Source of the DNA: Macrocybe gigantea
Taxonomy: Eukaryota > Basidiomycota > Agaricomycetes > Agaricales > Callistosporiaceae
DNA length: 64,000 nt
Assembly (NCBI GenBank): GCA_011319805.1
Contig: SJRY01000288.1
Coordinates: 1 to 64,000, forward strand
Reading direction: 5' to 3'
Made by a program: the position numbers and the translations under genes
Shown here: positions 11,783 to 22,996 of the stretch, in pieces
Layout of the letters: each line of letters starts with the position of its first letter
Position numbering within the stretch: the stretch's first letter is position 1
The notes under the pieces: model-generated
Seen by the model: the letters and a program-made list of their open reading frames with translations, nothing else
Database searches by the model: none
What the model was told of the DNA's origin: nothing

Positions 11783-12482
11783 ATGGCAAGTCCGCAATTA
11801 CATTCGTTTTTAGCTCGTATCTCGCTGACCGTATGTCTGATTCCAGCCTCCTCCAAAATCAAAGGGCGGAAAAATGCTCAGTCTTATCAACTGGAGACTG
11901 AAAGTGACCATTAACGATGGCCGAGCACTCACTGGCCAGATGCTCGCTTTCGACAGACATATGAATCTCGTCCTTGCTGATTGCGAGGAGTTTAGGAGAG
12001 TAAGGCCGAAAAAGAAGCCTGGCGAGGAAACCGCACCTGAACAGGAAATCAAGCGTACCCTCGGTCTTGTGATCCTCCGTGGGGAGGCGGTCGTAAGTTT
12101 GACTGTAGAAGGACCACCTCCGGTCGTTGATGAGGATAAAAAGAATGCGGTGAGTCCAATCTTCATGAGCATTTCCTTGCACGTTCTTCAACTAACACGT
12201 TCTTTCCTCCATACTAGCTCCCATCGGTCCTGGTCGTGGAATGCCTGCGGGTCGTGGAATGGGAATGATGCCTCCTAGTGCGTGGTTCAGCTTCAAACAA
12301 TCCTTTTGCTCGTTTACTAACCAAGCTCTGCGAAAGTGGGACCCCCTTCCTTGCAACGTCCTCCGATGCCGTTCCCGCCACCAGGCATGCCAGGTCCCCC
12401 ACCTGGATTCAGGCCGCCCGGTTTCCCTCCTGGTGCACCTTTCCCTCCTCCACCAGGATTCCCTGCGCCTCCTCCTGGGTGA
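11783..12482 (+). CDS. SMB1: Small nuclear ribonucleoprotein SmB (spliceosome Sm core)
   Basis: One of seven Sm proteins ringing U1, U2, U4 and U5 snRNA. Model: 11783-11785, 11847-12149, 12218-12277, 12337-12482 (about 170 residues). Sm motif 1 reads LKVTINDGRALTGQMLAFD with MNLVLADCEEFR after it; Sm motif 2 reads LGLVILRGEAVVSL. The tail has GPGRGMPAGRG followed by a proline/glycine-rich run of PPPG and GFPP units, typical of SmB. The first exon is inferred to be the ATG alone, joined over a GC-AG intron to PPPKSKGGKM, because fungal SmB starts M-x-PP-x-KGGKM. If that is wrong, the protein starts at 11873. Exons 2 and 3 do not match in phase (GCG ends a codon, but GPGRGMPAGRG needs one more base), so one base appears to be missing near the A5 run at 12138-12142. 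Confidence 0.88.
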
Positions 12483-15400
12483 GCACTAATCCTTGCTTTT
12501 CTAATATTGCCGCCTTTGTTCACCTATCCATCACAGTTTCCAACCTCCCCCATAGAAGTCGAGCGACTGTTGTATGTTGTACTGAAGCTTACCTTGTGCC
12601 TTACCAAAGTATTTTTACGGTTCTCCAACTCATCTGTGTCGTCTTCTTCCCTTTATGGAATGAAATTAATCGACTCCTAGATGCCCTTGGTAGCCAACAT
12701 AAGCATTATTGCAAACCTTGGCCCTCTGATCTTTTAAACGGCTCCGTCACATGGGAACGTTTTACTTATCATGATCCCTTTGCGCCTTGGAAGATGATGG
12801 CTGTCAGCTGGATGTCGTGAACAAATGGAGGTCTCCCGCCCCTTTCCCCATTTCAATCCTTTAAGCTCCGAGTCTAATTTCAATCTATCATTCGATCCAA
12901 TCACTGGTGGAGTGGACGCCTTGGGAGCGAATGCAGGTCATCTTTGATGTGGGCTTGGAACGCGGTGCTGAGACTTTTTCCCTCATGGGCGCTAGGCACC
13001 AAAATCATCACGTCGGTAACTTGAGTTGAAAGCGGGTGTGTGGTTTTCCACCAGCAATTTCTGTGGCACTCAAGCAAGGGTGGTGCTATCTATCCCTGGA
13101 CTACATTTCAAATGTCCTCAAGCGTAAGCAGCTTGCCATCCGTCAAGAACAATGGAGGTGTTTGTCTTTTGGTTTTATCACTTGAATCCAGTAATCATTT
13201 GGAATACCATTGATCGAGCATCTCAGATGCAGTTTACCGCCATACTGGTATACCACACTGGATACCGAGTGGTTAACCCTAGCAATATCACCTGCAAATC
13301 TACAGACGACATGTTAAGGAGAGTGTCATCCATCTGACAATTAGCAACAGAAAATTGTGCATTTTAGTGGCGCGCTGGCTGTCCGGCACCACACCCGACC
13401 TAGATTCCATGAAGGAGATTCGCTTCCGGATGGTTTGTCTCCAAAAGTCAGAGCTCCCGAAACCTAAAGCCTGCTTACAATCCGGATATCCACGACAAGG
13501 CTCTGAACGAGAAGCAACAGAGTTGTTGCGATTACATCCGACCCGAATCTTTATGATCTGTACCTTGAAATCGACATCGCGTGACGCGGGCGGTACAAGA
13601 GCAGGTCGACGTCCAACAGAATAACAAACAGTTCGAGAGTGGTTCTCGCGTGACATACGGCGCGCGTGGCTCCGTGCGTCGCTGAACTATAAGCCGAGAT
13701 AGCTAGGTACAGTAAAGGCACTGTTGGAAAGCGTCGCCCTGAGGAATCGCTCAGCCTGTTCGACACCATCGTTCTGCCCAAAGCGGCTAAAGTCGGCCGG
13801 AGCCTACAGGCTGTCGAGCTCCTACCGTTTACGGCAACATCAAACCTGGGCATGACCAGAAACGCGACCTCCCGGGCCCGCATACTGGCCGCGTTCTAAC
13901 AGAGTTCCGAGAAAGGTAGCTGGGAGACCCCGTGGTATGTCAGAAAACGGCATAGTTCGAAAACAGCTCAGTCGCAGATAACGAGGCCGAGATGGGAACT
14001 TGAGGCTGCCCCTAATGATAGCATATAAAAGTCATGGCACATGCAAACACATGCACATATGCTGGACTGACGAATCCAACTTTAAACTCGCTGACATGGT
14101 TCACGTCCACGAGACTCGTGTCGCCGATACCCATGGCTAGCAGCCGCGATGTTGAGGGGAGTATGAGGGCATCCCCGGAGAATAGGTTGATCGTCGTTCA
14201 GAATTGCTTGGCTTGCAATTCGCGAGTTTCGTTTCCAGCGATCTGTTTCAACCACAAAGGCGAGGTACTCGTCGTTAATGAGGCCGATTACGCCCATAGA
14301 GTTGGGCTCGATCATGATCAGACCTACCAAAAGCACTAGACGCAAGCTCGCCACATGCACAGGTTGGACAGTATAGAGTTTTGCCTCCTGCGTAAATGGC
14401 ATAATTAGGATGATCTGTCAATTCAAATTGGGCTCGTCATGGGATGTGCCACCGAGAGGTGGAAACCAGTGTGTCCCGACGCAGCCGAAGTTCTGATGAG
14501 TGAAAGCCACAAACAAAGCAACGAAGTAAATTATCTTGTCAGAAGCGAACCTGAGCAGAGCTCGACGAACGCCTTTGATCATGGACACATATGATCCATC
14601 AGTTGAGGGACCGGGTGCCAACACTCCACTCCCGTTTTTTTAGAAAAAAAGGTGCGAGGCAGTGATCTTGAGATGTCTGTGGCGCGGAAATTTTCCGGCA
14701 AAGCCCCAATGCGCAAAATTTCCCTTCTCAATTCATTCTTGTTCGATCTGGCATCCGTCATTGGCCATGCATATGTTTGAGCGTGCAGGATAACTAGGCT
14801 TTACCGTACATGAACCTATCGTTGTATTATCAAGTGGAGAAAGAGATAACAAGGTATGCATTGGAAGGACGCATCGCCGTGCCGCGAATATTTCGGATTC
14901 GTATCGCAGTGACTTCATATGTCAGCTGTTTGGGAAACAGCCCTCGAGGCGATGCTATGCTTCCATGACGTTGATGAGCGCCGCCATATCGCCTTTGCTG
15001 GAATTGGATTTCGGAAAACATGCGGACGACAGCGAGTCTCTTTTGGAACGCAGACAAGAAAGTTTTTTTTTCCCCTCCTTGGCAAGGCATTCTGGTGCGA
15101 TCGGCGACGAACGTTGGCCCGAGAAGCATCAGATGGGCTGCTAGCCATGAGAGGGCGTCAGGAGAACGCGGGTCTTGGCCGTTCGCAAGAACGCAGCCAT
15201 AAATTTGAGCCGGAAGAGCGGAATCATGATCCCTCAAGGCGAGTGGAGCTGAGCATGTATGAAAAGCGGGAATGATGCCGTTTTGGGGGCTGCTTCCCTT
15301 GAAGCTTGAGCTTGAGATGCTGCTGGGCGCAAGACAGGGGCAACCAGGAAGAATGGAGAAGATCGTACACAAGCGTACACAGGCACATCGGAGGTATAGT

Positions 15401-16394
15401 TTGCTCAGAGAGATAGCATAGTACAGTATACTTAATGGTGGCATGGCATGTCATGACAAGGTCTGGATGGCAACAGAGTTCAGTGCGATGCTTCGCGGAT
15501 AGCATGGTGATTGTCTGTCTGTTTTGTTTTTTTTTCCTCCAAGGTTCTGTTTGATGGTTTAACACATCTGCCGAAAGTTCCATACCAACAGGTATGCATC
15601 TCAGCGCCTGCGCAATACATTCCTGGCAACGCCTTCGCGAAGCCTCGTCCAGTATGGAAAGTGACAGGGACTGGATCTGATACCTGCGATTGGCTGCTCA
15701 TCATGTGGATGGCTTGCATCATGTCCTTTTGGGCAGTTCTTGTGAGAGCCACCGGTTTGTCCGTGCATGCGGGCGATCGAAGAGGGCCGCGACCCTAAGG
15801 CTATCGCTCCAGCGCCTTTAACTCTCGGCATGATAGTCGTTCAGGGAAACTTACCCAAGTCTGACCTGGGTTTTGACACTTTCAGGCGCGAACGCAACAG
15901 GGAGCGGAATCCAAACAGATGGATAGAGGTGCATCGCATGTGCAAAAAAATGGCGAAGTACAAGGATAGCGTACAAAGACCAAAGGCGTCGTCTATGGAT
16001 GGGTTGCAAGAGGTAAGAAAAGAAGGACGTGCAGACCATAGAGTGAGAATAATACTATTTTTGGAGATCGATTCCAATGAACCAGAGCATCGAAGCGAAG
16101 AGTGACAATGAACAGTGTGGAGGGTATGTGTCAACAAAAGTAAGACGACTAGGTAAGGGATGATAAAAAGGATGGATGACATGAGCAAAATGGGAACAAG
16201 TCCTTTTTCGCTCGTTGAGGTGTTCTGAAAATCGGAGGTTTTCTGGTCGTTATTGCTTTCCAAGCCAAAGGTCCGTGTATAGGTCAAGACAGCGAGGGAA
16301 ATGGAGATGTGAGAGAGATATGCATGACGTCTATGAATGATTGCGATAAAGAATTGCGGGAGCGATACATAGAGAAGGGGAATGCTGCAAAATA
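12483..16394. other. Long gene-poor stretch (3.9 kb), no gene recognised
   Basis: No family, repeat or RNA was recognised on either strand. Open frames of 100-200 codons occur (for example 14830-15444 minus and 15841-16287 minus), but they lack any known motif, splice logic or supporting conservation. A plus-strand frame around 13395-13530 reads like ordinary protein (it includes KPAYNPDIHDKALNEKQQ) and then breaks on stops, so a dead gene piece is possible here. A minus-strand segment near 14480-14570 (FASDKIIYFVALFVAFTH) looks like a membrane helix, but no gene could be built around it. A T7-AG-A7 tract lies near 14634-14650. Confidence 0.4.
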
Positions 16395-17396
16395 TTATGC
16401 GATTGCGAGAGGCAGGTGATGACCTCTGACTCTATGGAAACGGGTCTTCGATCGAGAAACGGGTCGTTCGTCTGAAAGTTGGTCAATGACGATGGTGCTG
16501 GGTAGTTGCCAGATCTCAAGCGACTGGTCCTCGGCAGAGGACTTTGTAGAAAGGGAGACATTGGCTGTTGGTGGCAGGCCATGAACGGTCATGGCGAATT
16601 TATGAGGGTCGAGCTGTCGGTTTGGAGTGGATGGAGAGGACAGATGACGCTTGAAATGATTGGGCGAATGGGATGGGGTAGGTAGTTGGGAAGGGGAGAC
16701 CCAAGATCGAACGTGGCTTGCTATTGCGCCTAGAAAAGAAGACCGATCCTTTGAAGAAGACAGAGGATAAGCAGATGCCGGTGTCGCAAGGGAAGATTCC
16801 GTCGCACCAGAGCCGAGGGAGGTTTTGCCAACGCTATCCGCACTGTCGGATCGCAGTCTAGACAGCGCGGCAAATTGCTGCTTAGGGGTAAGGATGGGAT
16901 GGGAGGGAGGCGGGGCTGGGTGAGGAGTTGACATGCAGAGCGTTGGGGGTACGGGTCGGCGAGTCGGTTGAAGCAGCTTGGGCGGACGACAGATCATGGT
17001 AGTGGAAGCATTGGGAGAGTTTGTCGTGGACGTGGAGGAGGATGAAGGGTAGATTTGGGAGGCGAGTGGCGATACGGCTGCTGGGGAGGGAGGCGGAATA
17101 TCAGCCGCCCAGGCCAAGATGCCCTCTGACCCATTGCCGGTCCAGAGTACCTTTGGATGCTGAACAGCTTCGTCAACGTGGTGATAAATAACGTCGTCGT
17201 CGAAATCCGCATCGTCGGAGAACAAGTCTGACTGAGAGTCAATGCAACAGCATGAGGTTGCTCTGTCTTGGCACTCGGCCGAACAGTAAAGATCTGTGCT
17301 TTGCTGCGTGCGAGAAATGAGCAAGCCTGCGGCGACAAAGACTGGAAGGAAACGTACGAGGTGTTTGTCGCAGGTCAAGCACCAGTCAGTGTCCAT
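16395..17396 (-). CDS. Ecl1-like small zinc-finger protein with long Ser/Pro-rich tail
   Basis: Exons 17396-17358 and 17303-16395 (315 residues). The N-terminus MDTDWCLTCDKHL runs over a 54-nt intron into QSTDLYCSAECQDRATSC, a CxxC...CxxxC arrangement like that of fungal Ecl1-family proteins, which are linked to stress response and chronological lifespan. The rest is low-complexity Ser/Pro/Thr, with several stretches resembling phosphorylation sites and no other fold visible. The intron is in frame and stop-free, so an unspliced form would add 18 residues between the two cysteine pairs. The start is the first true ATG of the frame and directly precedes the Cys cluster. Family assignment is moderate; that this is a gene is likelier than its name. 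Confidence 0.6.
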   Translation of the reverse strand: MDTDWCLTCDKHLVRFLPVFVAAGLLISRTQQSTDLYCSAECQDRATSCCCIDSQSDLFSDDADFDDDVIYHHVDEAVQHPKVLWTGNGSEGILAWAADIPPPSPAAVSPLASQIYPSSSSTSTTNSPNASTTMICRPPKLLQPTRRPVPPTLCMSTPHPAPPPSHPILTPKQQFAALSRLRSDSADSVGKTSLGSGATESSLATPASAYPLSSSKDRSSFLGAIASHVRSWVSPSQLPTPSHSPNHFKRHLSSPSTPNRQLDPHKFAMTVHGLPPTANVSLSTKSSAEDQSLEIWQLPSTIVIDQLSDERPVSRSKTRFHRVRGHHLPLAIA

Positions 17397-20300
17397 GGCG
17401 AAAGGTGACGAGGAGCAAAGGGGGGTGAGGAAGGGCAGGACGATCAAGCAGGCAAGGGACGGGCTTTATAGTATTTGAAAAAAAAAAGTCATCGAAATAT
17501 AAATTATAAATGGATTCACCTATTCGATCGAGATCTGAATCTCGATCGGATCGCTGGGGCTATTAGAGCTCCGCTTGATACTCCGACGTGACAGGCCTGC
17601 CTCCCTCAAGAGGCTTCCTGCCGCGCATCTCGGTGCCTCCGCCAACCTGCCCTTAGTTCCGGTGGCGCGAGGTCAACTGTGATAACTACTTTCTAAACCA
17701 ATTGCAATAGAAACACAGAGCTCATTATATTCTCATTGTCTTGATCTCCGTGTGACTCAGAACGCTGATTGACCGTGAGACAGCCGTTCAGCGTTCAAAT
17801 CTTCAGATCGACTGCTGATTTCGTTGGCGATCTTTCCAGAATGATACCATCCTGAAAAGGGACAACAATGCTCAACCTCCCTCTGCGCCACGTCTCTCCA
17901 GACTCTCTTCAATTCTAAAGCCAACTCGCCAATTCTTTTACTTCCTTCATGATGGAGGGATGCTGTCAGTTCGGAATTTTATAGTATCTTCCAACTCGTC
18001 TTCTAGACCACCCCCAATTTTTCCTAGTTCTTCCCATTGTTTGGTTACCGTACAGAATGCATCTCAGCACCACAGGGCGCAATAAACCCGTTTCAGACCC
18101 TGTCCTCCCATTCATTAAAGGCGTGTCGCTCTGACTCCTTGGAACTCGTCCCTACTCAGCCTTTCGTCCCCTTCCTACTTCCGACATTCCAGACCACAGC
18201 TCTCGCTATCTCTGGAGCTGGTCTCTCTCTCGTTGAGCGTTTCCGTTCACACACACTTGTTACCAACCAAAATTGATTTCTAGACCCATGTTGTCGATCA
18301 ATAATTCCCATGTTGGGGCTCTGCTTGTGCTCCTTGGGGTTACCGGGCTGACATCTCAACGCGTACTTGTATCTCCAAGTCAGCGACCGCAATTCTTCCA
18401 CTCTTGCATCTGTCATGCCTTGTTCTCGTCGGTCTGTACGACATTGTTCATGGCCTTATTCGACGTTAGCCGACCATTTTGCATTTATACCGCGCCCAGG
18501 GCGCTTCACCGCCATTCCATGAACTTCCCTCAGTAGCGAACCTCTACGTAACTCTTTGTTTTCTCCTCGGATGATGAGAAAAAAAAAAGAAGACTCGTCC
18601 CGGAAGCGGAAATTTTCTCAGCGCGGAATGATCAACTTTCGTCCGAGAAACCTGAGTAGGATCACTGACGTTCGCAACAGATTCGTCTCTCACTCATCGA
18701 AGCGAAGTCGCTCGGAGTCGGAGTTGAGCTATGCCACCAGCTCCTCCCAACCGTGTACATGTGTCTACAGACGTCTGCCTGTCTCGTAGCCTCAACCACA
18801 TGGTTTCAAATTTGACTTCTTTTTCACCATATTTTGTTGCTCGAATGAAGGCATCTCGCCAGACATCACCCGAATTTTTTTTGCCCCTCTTGACAGGCGT
18901 GGACGAGAGGCCGCTGCCACAGGCGAAAGAACGCTGGCTCGCTCCAATCCATGTGGCCGGAACAGTAAGAACAGCAACAGCCGTCACAGGGAGGTGGACA
19001 CGGCTGAAAACAGTAAGAATGCGAAACGAGGATGGACCCATCACTCTCTTCCCTGAGAACGGGGTGGCGATTCTTTTCCATCTTCTTCTCCGCGCGAGTC
19101 ACAGCGGAATATTGCAGTCTGCCCCCTTGGATCGTTTTTCATTAATCTCAGTTTCATCGTGTGTAAAACAGTCATTGTGGCGCAAGATGCTACACACCGA
19201 AGGAAAGGAGGGCAAACGGACAAGGAGCCCGGGGCTTGAGCCAGACCACTAGAGAATAAATCCACTCGACAGGCAGCTGGCCGGACTGGGCTGCTCCACT
19301 CTCACACATGATGCAGCTGAGAGAAAAATATCAAAGGAGAGGGGGCACGAAAAAGAAAAAAAAGAGGGAGCAAAGAAAACAAATTAATGGAGCGCGTACG
19401 TACACCTGCGTGAGATTCCTGGCATCGACATGACAGGTAATAAGATTGAGAAACGGCGCCACTCGCATATTTTGAACCAGGATCTCTGCGCAAGAGGCGT
19501 CGGTCGAACGCAAGATCCCACAGACAGTCGAAGCCCTGTTGGCACGGGATCATGTGCAATTTTTAGTCTGAAGCTGAGAAACATAGCAGTCAATCTTCTT
19601 TACACGTCGTTCCAGGATTACGGCATGCGACACACACAGGGATTGAGTCAACTTTCCGAGGGTCTCTCCATCAAAGACACATGCCGAAGAGTCGTCATCA
19701 GAAATCTGGTGACCCGCGGATATCAAGAAGAGATGGAGAACCCTTCAAGCTTGGTGTCTAGGCCGACGAAAGATTCTATTTTCTCTAGGCCTATTCCGTG
19801 ATCGAACTAGACGGGTCAACCACTGCATAGGCAGGCGACAGCAAGTCCAGAAATATCTTCTTTCTACACACATAGTTGGAGCATCATCACAGAGTGATAT
19901 CTGATCACTCACCACCCCTTTTTCGATTGGTGTACCGGGTATGTGCGATCGGCGGCGGCGGCGGCGGATGCAAGAAAGTCCATGATATATAGTGTTGTTG
20001 CGTTAGTGCGTGTGCAATCGGAATTTACAGCGATAGACGCAGGCGGCGACAGAACGAAAAGGAAAATACGACGACACTTAACTGACAGCTCCAACACTTT
20101 CCTGCTCTCTTCAGTGACAAGAAGTTGCCGATCTGCTTCCCGCTTCTGATGTACTGGACGTGACAGCGGACTTGAGTTCGACTGCACATGAAGGCAAGAG
20201 AGAGCAACGTCGAAATGCCTTTCCGCGAGGCTGGCATTGAACATGTTTGAAGGATCGATCTCTCGTGTCGAACATGAGAACTCTTTGATTGATGGACAGC

Positions 20301-20936
20301 CTAAAAAAAGCAATGCATCCACGAAAAGGGTCGCGGACTTGCCGAATCTGCTTCAACGGGTACGCGAACGTATGGCTTCAGCGTGTAAACGAGGGATAAA
20401 AAGGAGCAACGCAGAGTTGAGATGCACCCGCAAAAGTTGCAGCAGGATGCAATTGAGCCAATTTCTCAGCCGAAAGCAAATTTGGTGGTTGGATTCGCAG
20501 GTACGGGCGGTACGTTGCGAGTTCGTGCTGTTTAGTCATCGCCGCTAAACGCTTCACCGACCAAAAGTCTGTCAGTTGTTGGTCGAGCGTGGAGAACACT
20601 GGAGCAGAGCATTGCGGGGCAAGCAAGGGCGTGATATCTCATCTGCTAGACTTTTCTCATCAGAAGGACCATGTCGCAAGGCCTCGGCTATGGACTTGTA
20701 TCACCGTCCGGCTTCTAATGATACACCGTGGCCACTGTTCCGCTATGCCCTTTTTTTGCAGTGGGCGAGGCTGCGGTCGGGGGAAGGCTCGGGGATGAAA
20801 ATGTTAGTTGTATGACTCAAAATGCATGTCAATACAGCGACATTACATTTCCTTTAGCTAATTAGAACCTCAAACTTATTAGAATTCAGATTCTGTACGA
20901 ACGCATGCGATGAATCTCCTGCCCGATACGCTCCTC
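17397..20936. other. Gene-poor stretch (3.5 kb) between the Ecl1-like gene and SHR3
   Basis: No recognised gene. The part from about 18040 to 18260 is pyrimidine-rich, like a fungal 5' leader, and is followed by an ATG at 18289 opening an 82-codon frame that begins with a hydrophobic GALLVLLGVTGL segment and ends at 18537. A small secreted protein is conceivable but nothing else supports it. The 173-codon frame 18731-19252 shows no motif. A GGCGGC run at 19952-19965 is a short simple repeat. The rest could be the promoter and long 3' or 5' untranslated DNA of the flanking minus-strand genes. Confidence 0.35.
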
Positions 20937-21751
20937 TTATTGATTTTTCTTGCTCGTGGCAATTTTTTTTTGCTGCTCCTCTTCCATCTTTGCCAGAGCC
21001 TTGGCCTCCGATCTGCGCGCATATTCTTGCCCAGCCTGTATTATGCGTTAGTCCAACGTGAAGCTGTCTTTCGAGGCATGTCTAGGCCTTTTCTTTTGTC
21101 GAAAAGGCCCTCCCAAACGAGGGAGATGCGTACCTGCAACACAAGGATGCCCCCCAAAGCCAGAGCGATCATCACATTCCCAGCTGAGAGCACACGCATT
21201 GCCTCGATCCTGTCTTCCTGCGTATCTACGCCTTCAACCGGGGTCACAATAGTGCGCAGTGTCGGAACTGTAACGGTTAGGTATATTACAATACCAAAGA
21301 CATAAACCGCTGAGAGATGAATGCTATGACTGAGCATTGGAGGATACCTCTTCCGGAAAGAAAGCGCACCCAAAGACGACCCATCGAAGAACATAGCGCT
21401 CTCATCCCACTTGTGAAGTTTTGCAAGGAGGCCCAGCAGGCCTACTCCGACCATCCCATGCAATAAGGCCTGTGAAACACATTACGCTCAGCAAGTTTGT
21501 GAGAGCGAATGCGATAACGCACCTTAATGGCTGGTGGTGAATTAAAAAATGTGGTGTAAAATTGGAATCCGTCGGAAAGGACGTCTTCCGTCAGCGGCTG
21601 CCACAGTATCCGATGGTCGACATTGAAGCAGATGTAAAAGATACCTATCGAGGGACCAGCGTTGACGTGGGGGCACGAATGAGACATAAAGCAATTACGC
21701 ACCCAAGAAAAAGCACACAGGAACGAGCACTGCAGCCTGTCTGAAGCCCAT
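20937..21751 (-). CDS. SHR3: ER packaging chaperone for amino-acid permeases
   Basis: ER membrane protein that folds amino-acid permeases and loads them into COPII vesicles. Exons: 21751-21703, 21644-21523, 21469-21370, 21309-21134, 21035-20937, all in phase (181 residues; yeast 210). Family stretches are MGFRQ at the start, GIFYICFNVDHR, WQPLTEDVLSDGFQFYTTFF, LHGMVGVGLLGLL, KLHKWDESAMFFDGSSL, VYLTVTVPTLRTIV-like text and EDRIEAMRVLSAGN. About four membrane segments are followed by a charged, lysine-rich cytosolic tail (KMEEEQQKKIATSKKNQ) where COPII contacts occur in the family. The start at 21751 matches the conserved MGFRQ. Confident. Confidence 0.94.
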
Positions 21752-22163
21752 CGTCCTCTCGCGTCGTCGGGCAGTTTGGCCTACTGTCGGTGATGGAGAA
21801 GTCCTTGACAGTGACCCTGGGTTGTCGGTCATGGTTCACTCTCTCGTAATACTAACACCGCACCCCACATCGGACGGGCACCACCTTTCGAACACCTCGA
21901 ATATCTCACTACATTTTGGTTCAGTCTGCACCGAACTCGCTAGACGACACCTACTATAGTCTATAATCATCTTCCAGGTGTCAGTATCATATAGAATGCA
22001 ATTTGTGAAAGACCCAAGTTGTCACGCCTGCCGACGAATGCCGAGTCGGAGTTTCATTTCCCAAAAAGGAAAGGGAGCAATTTGTGTCGTGTCCTTGGTC
22101 GCGTCTGCCTGCCTCCCATGCCCGCTGCGCGCACTTCCACTAGGCATCGTGATCGACGGTCGA

Positions 22164-22505
22164 ATGATCCCAACTAAACGCATACAGGACTCATTGAAGT
22201 GCATTTCTAGTGGAGCATACGGAAGCTTTCAGAAAGCTGCAGCAGCAACAGGGGTGAGTGCTCGGACATGAGAGTCATTATCCATTCTAATAGAACCACA
22301 GATTCCACTCTCAGCACTCTCTGACAGGGCGAAGGGGTGTCACGAATCATCACAAGGGGCTAAGAAAGCCCAGCAATTGCTCTCACCAGAACAGGAGCAA
22401 ACTCTACTCGAGTGGGTCAAGCATCGTTCCAGCATGGGCTTACCCTATTCATCCGCAGAACTGCGCGTGTATGCAGAGGGTCGTCAGGCAGCACTTCCGG
22501 TCTAA
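22164..22505 (+). pseudogene. Relic of a transposase-type helix-turn-helix (pogo/CENP-B-like)
   Basis: Two blocks, 22164-22253 and 22302-22505, join over a 48-nt intron-like gap to 97 residues: IQDSL...AYGSFQKAAAATG, then IPLSALSDRAKG, then KKAQQLLSPEQEQTLLEWVKH and GLPYSSAELRVYAEGRQAA, ending in a stop. This order (HTH, then a second HTH starting with LSPEQE-like text) is typical of the DNA-binding front of pogo/Fot-type transposases and of host proteins derived from them. No catalytic DDE domain follows in the next kilobase, so it is a fragment or a domesticated DNA-binding protein; a fragment is likelier. It lies 413 bp from the SHR3 start. Confidence 0.6.
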
Positions 22506-22996
22506 TACCATTTTCCTCACTAAACAGATCTTAATCCATGGCATTACTAGTTAGACCACAGCATAATTTTGATAGAAGTGAACAATTCCGTATAGTATCA
22601 CATAATCAATGACCCATCCCCTCATCCATTCCGGGGTATATTGTTCTCATCCTCAGAGTGTCCGAGCGCTGGGCCGAGCGGAGTTCAAACATGTCACCTG
22701 TCACTGTGTGACTGTTCGAAAAGTGGTGCCCGTCCGATGTGGGGTGCGGTGTTAGTAGATCAATCAAACAAGATGGTGCCTTCTCTGCGTTGATTGTCCA
22801 TCGCTTCGCTCAGCTCACGGGGTATCAAAATGAACTCGTAGTAAGGTGACAACAGCTAGTGAGATACATGTCATTGACTCCTTCTGGTCGTGCGAGCCGT
22901 GGTATCAAGGTGGTATATACAGATGTGTGACGAATATTAAGACATGCGAAGGCAAATGCCAAAAATTGAAAATCACAAAACATAAATCAAGAAGAA
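22506..22996. other. Intergenic stretch, nothing recognised
   Basis: 491 bp between the transposase relic and the BEM3 stop codon. AT-rich; it would carry the BEM3 3' untranslated region. No repeat or RNA seen. Confidence 0.3.

Noticed and set aside
14830..15444. 204-codon frame on the minus strand
   Set aside because: No recognisable domain, odd composition and no link to neighbouring frames. Chance open frame until expression says otherwise.
18731..19252. 173-codon frame on the plus strand
   Set aside because: No motif, no leader or intron pattern, and composition like the surrounding non-coding DNA.
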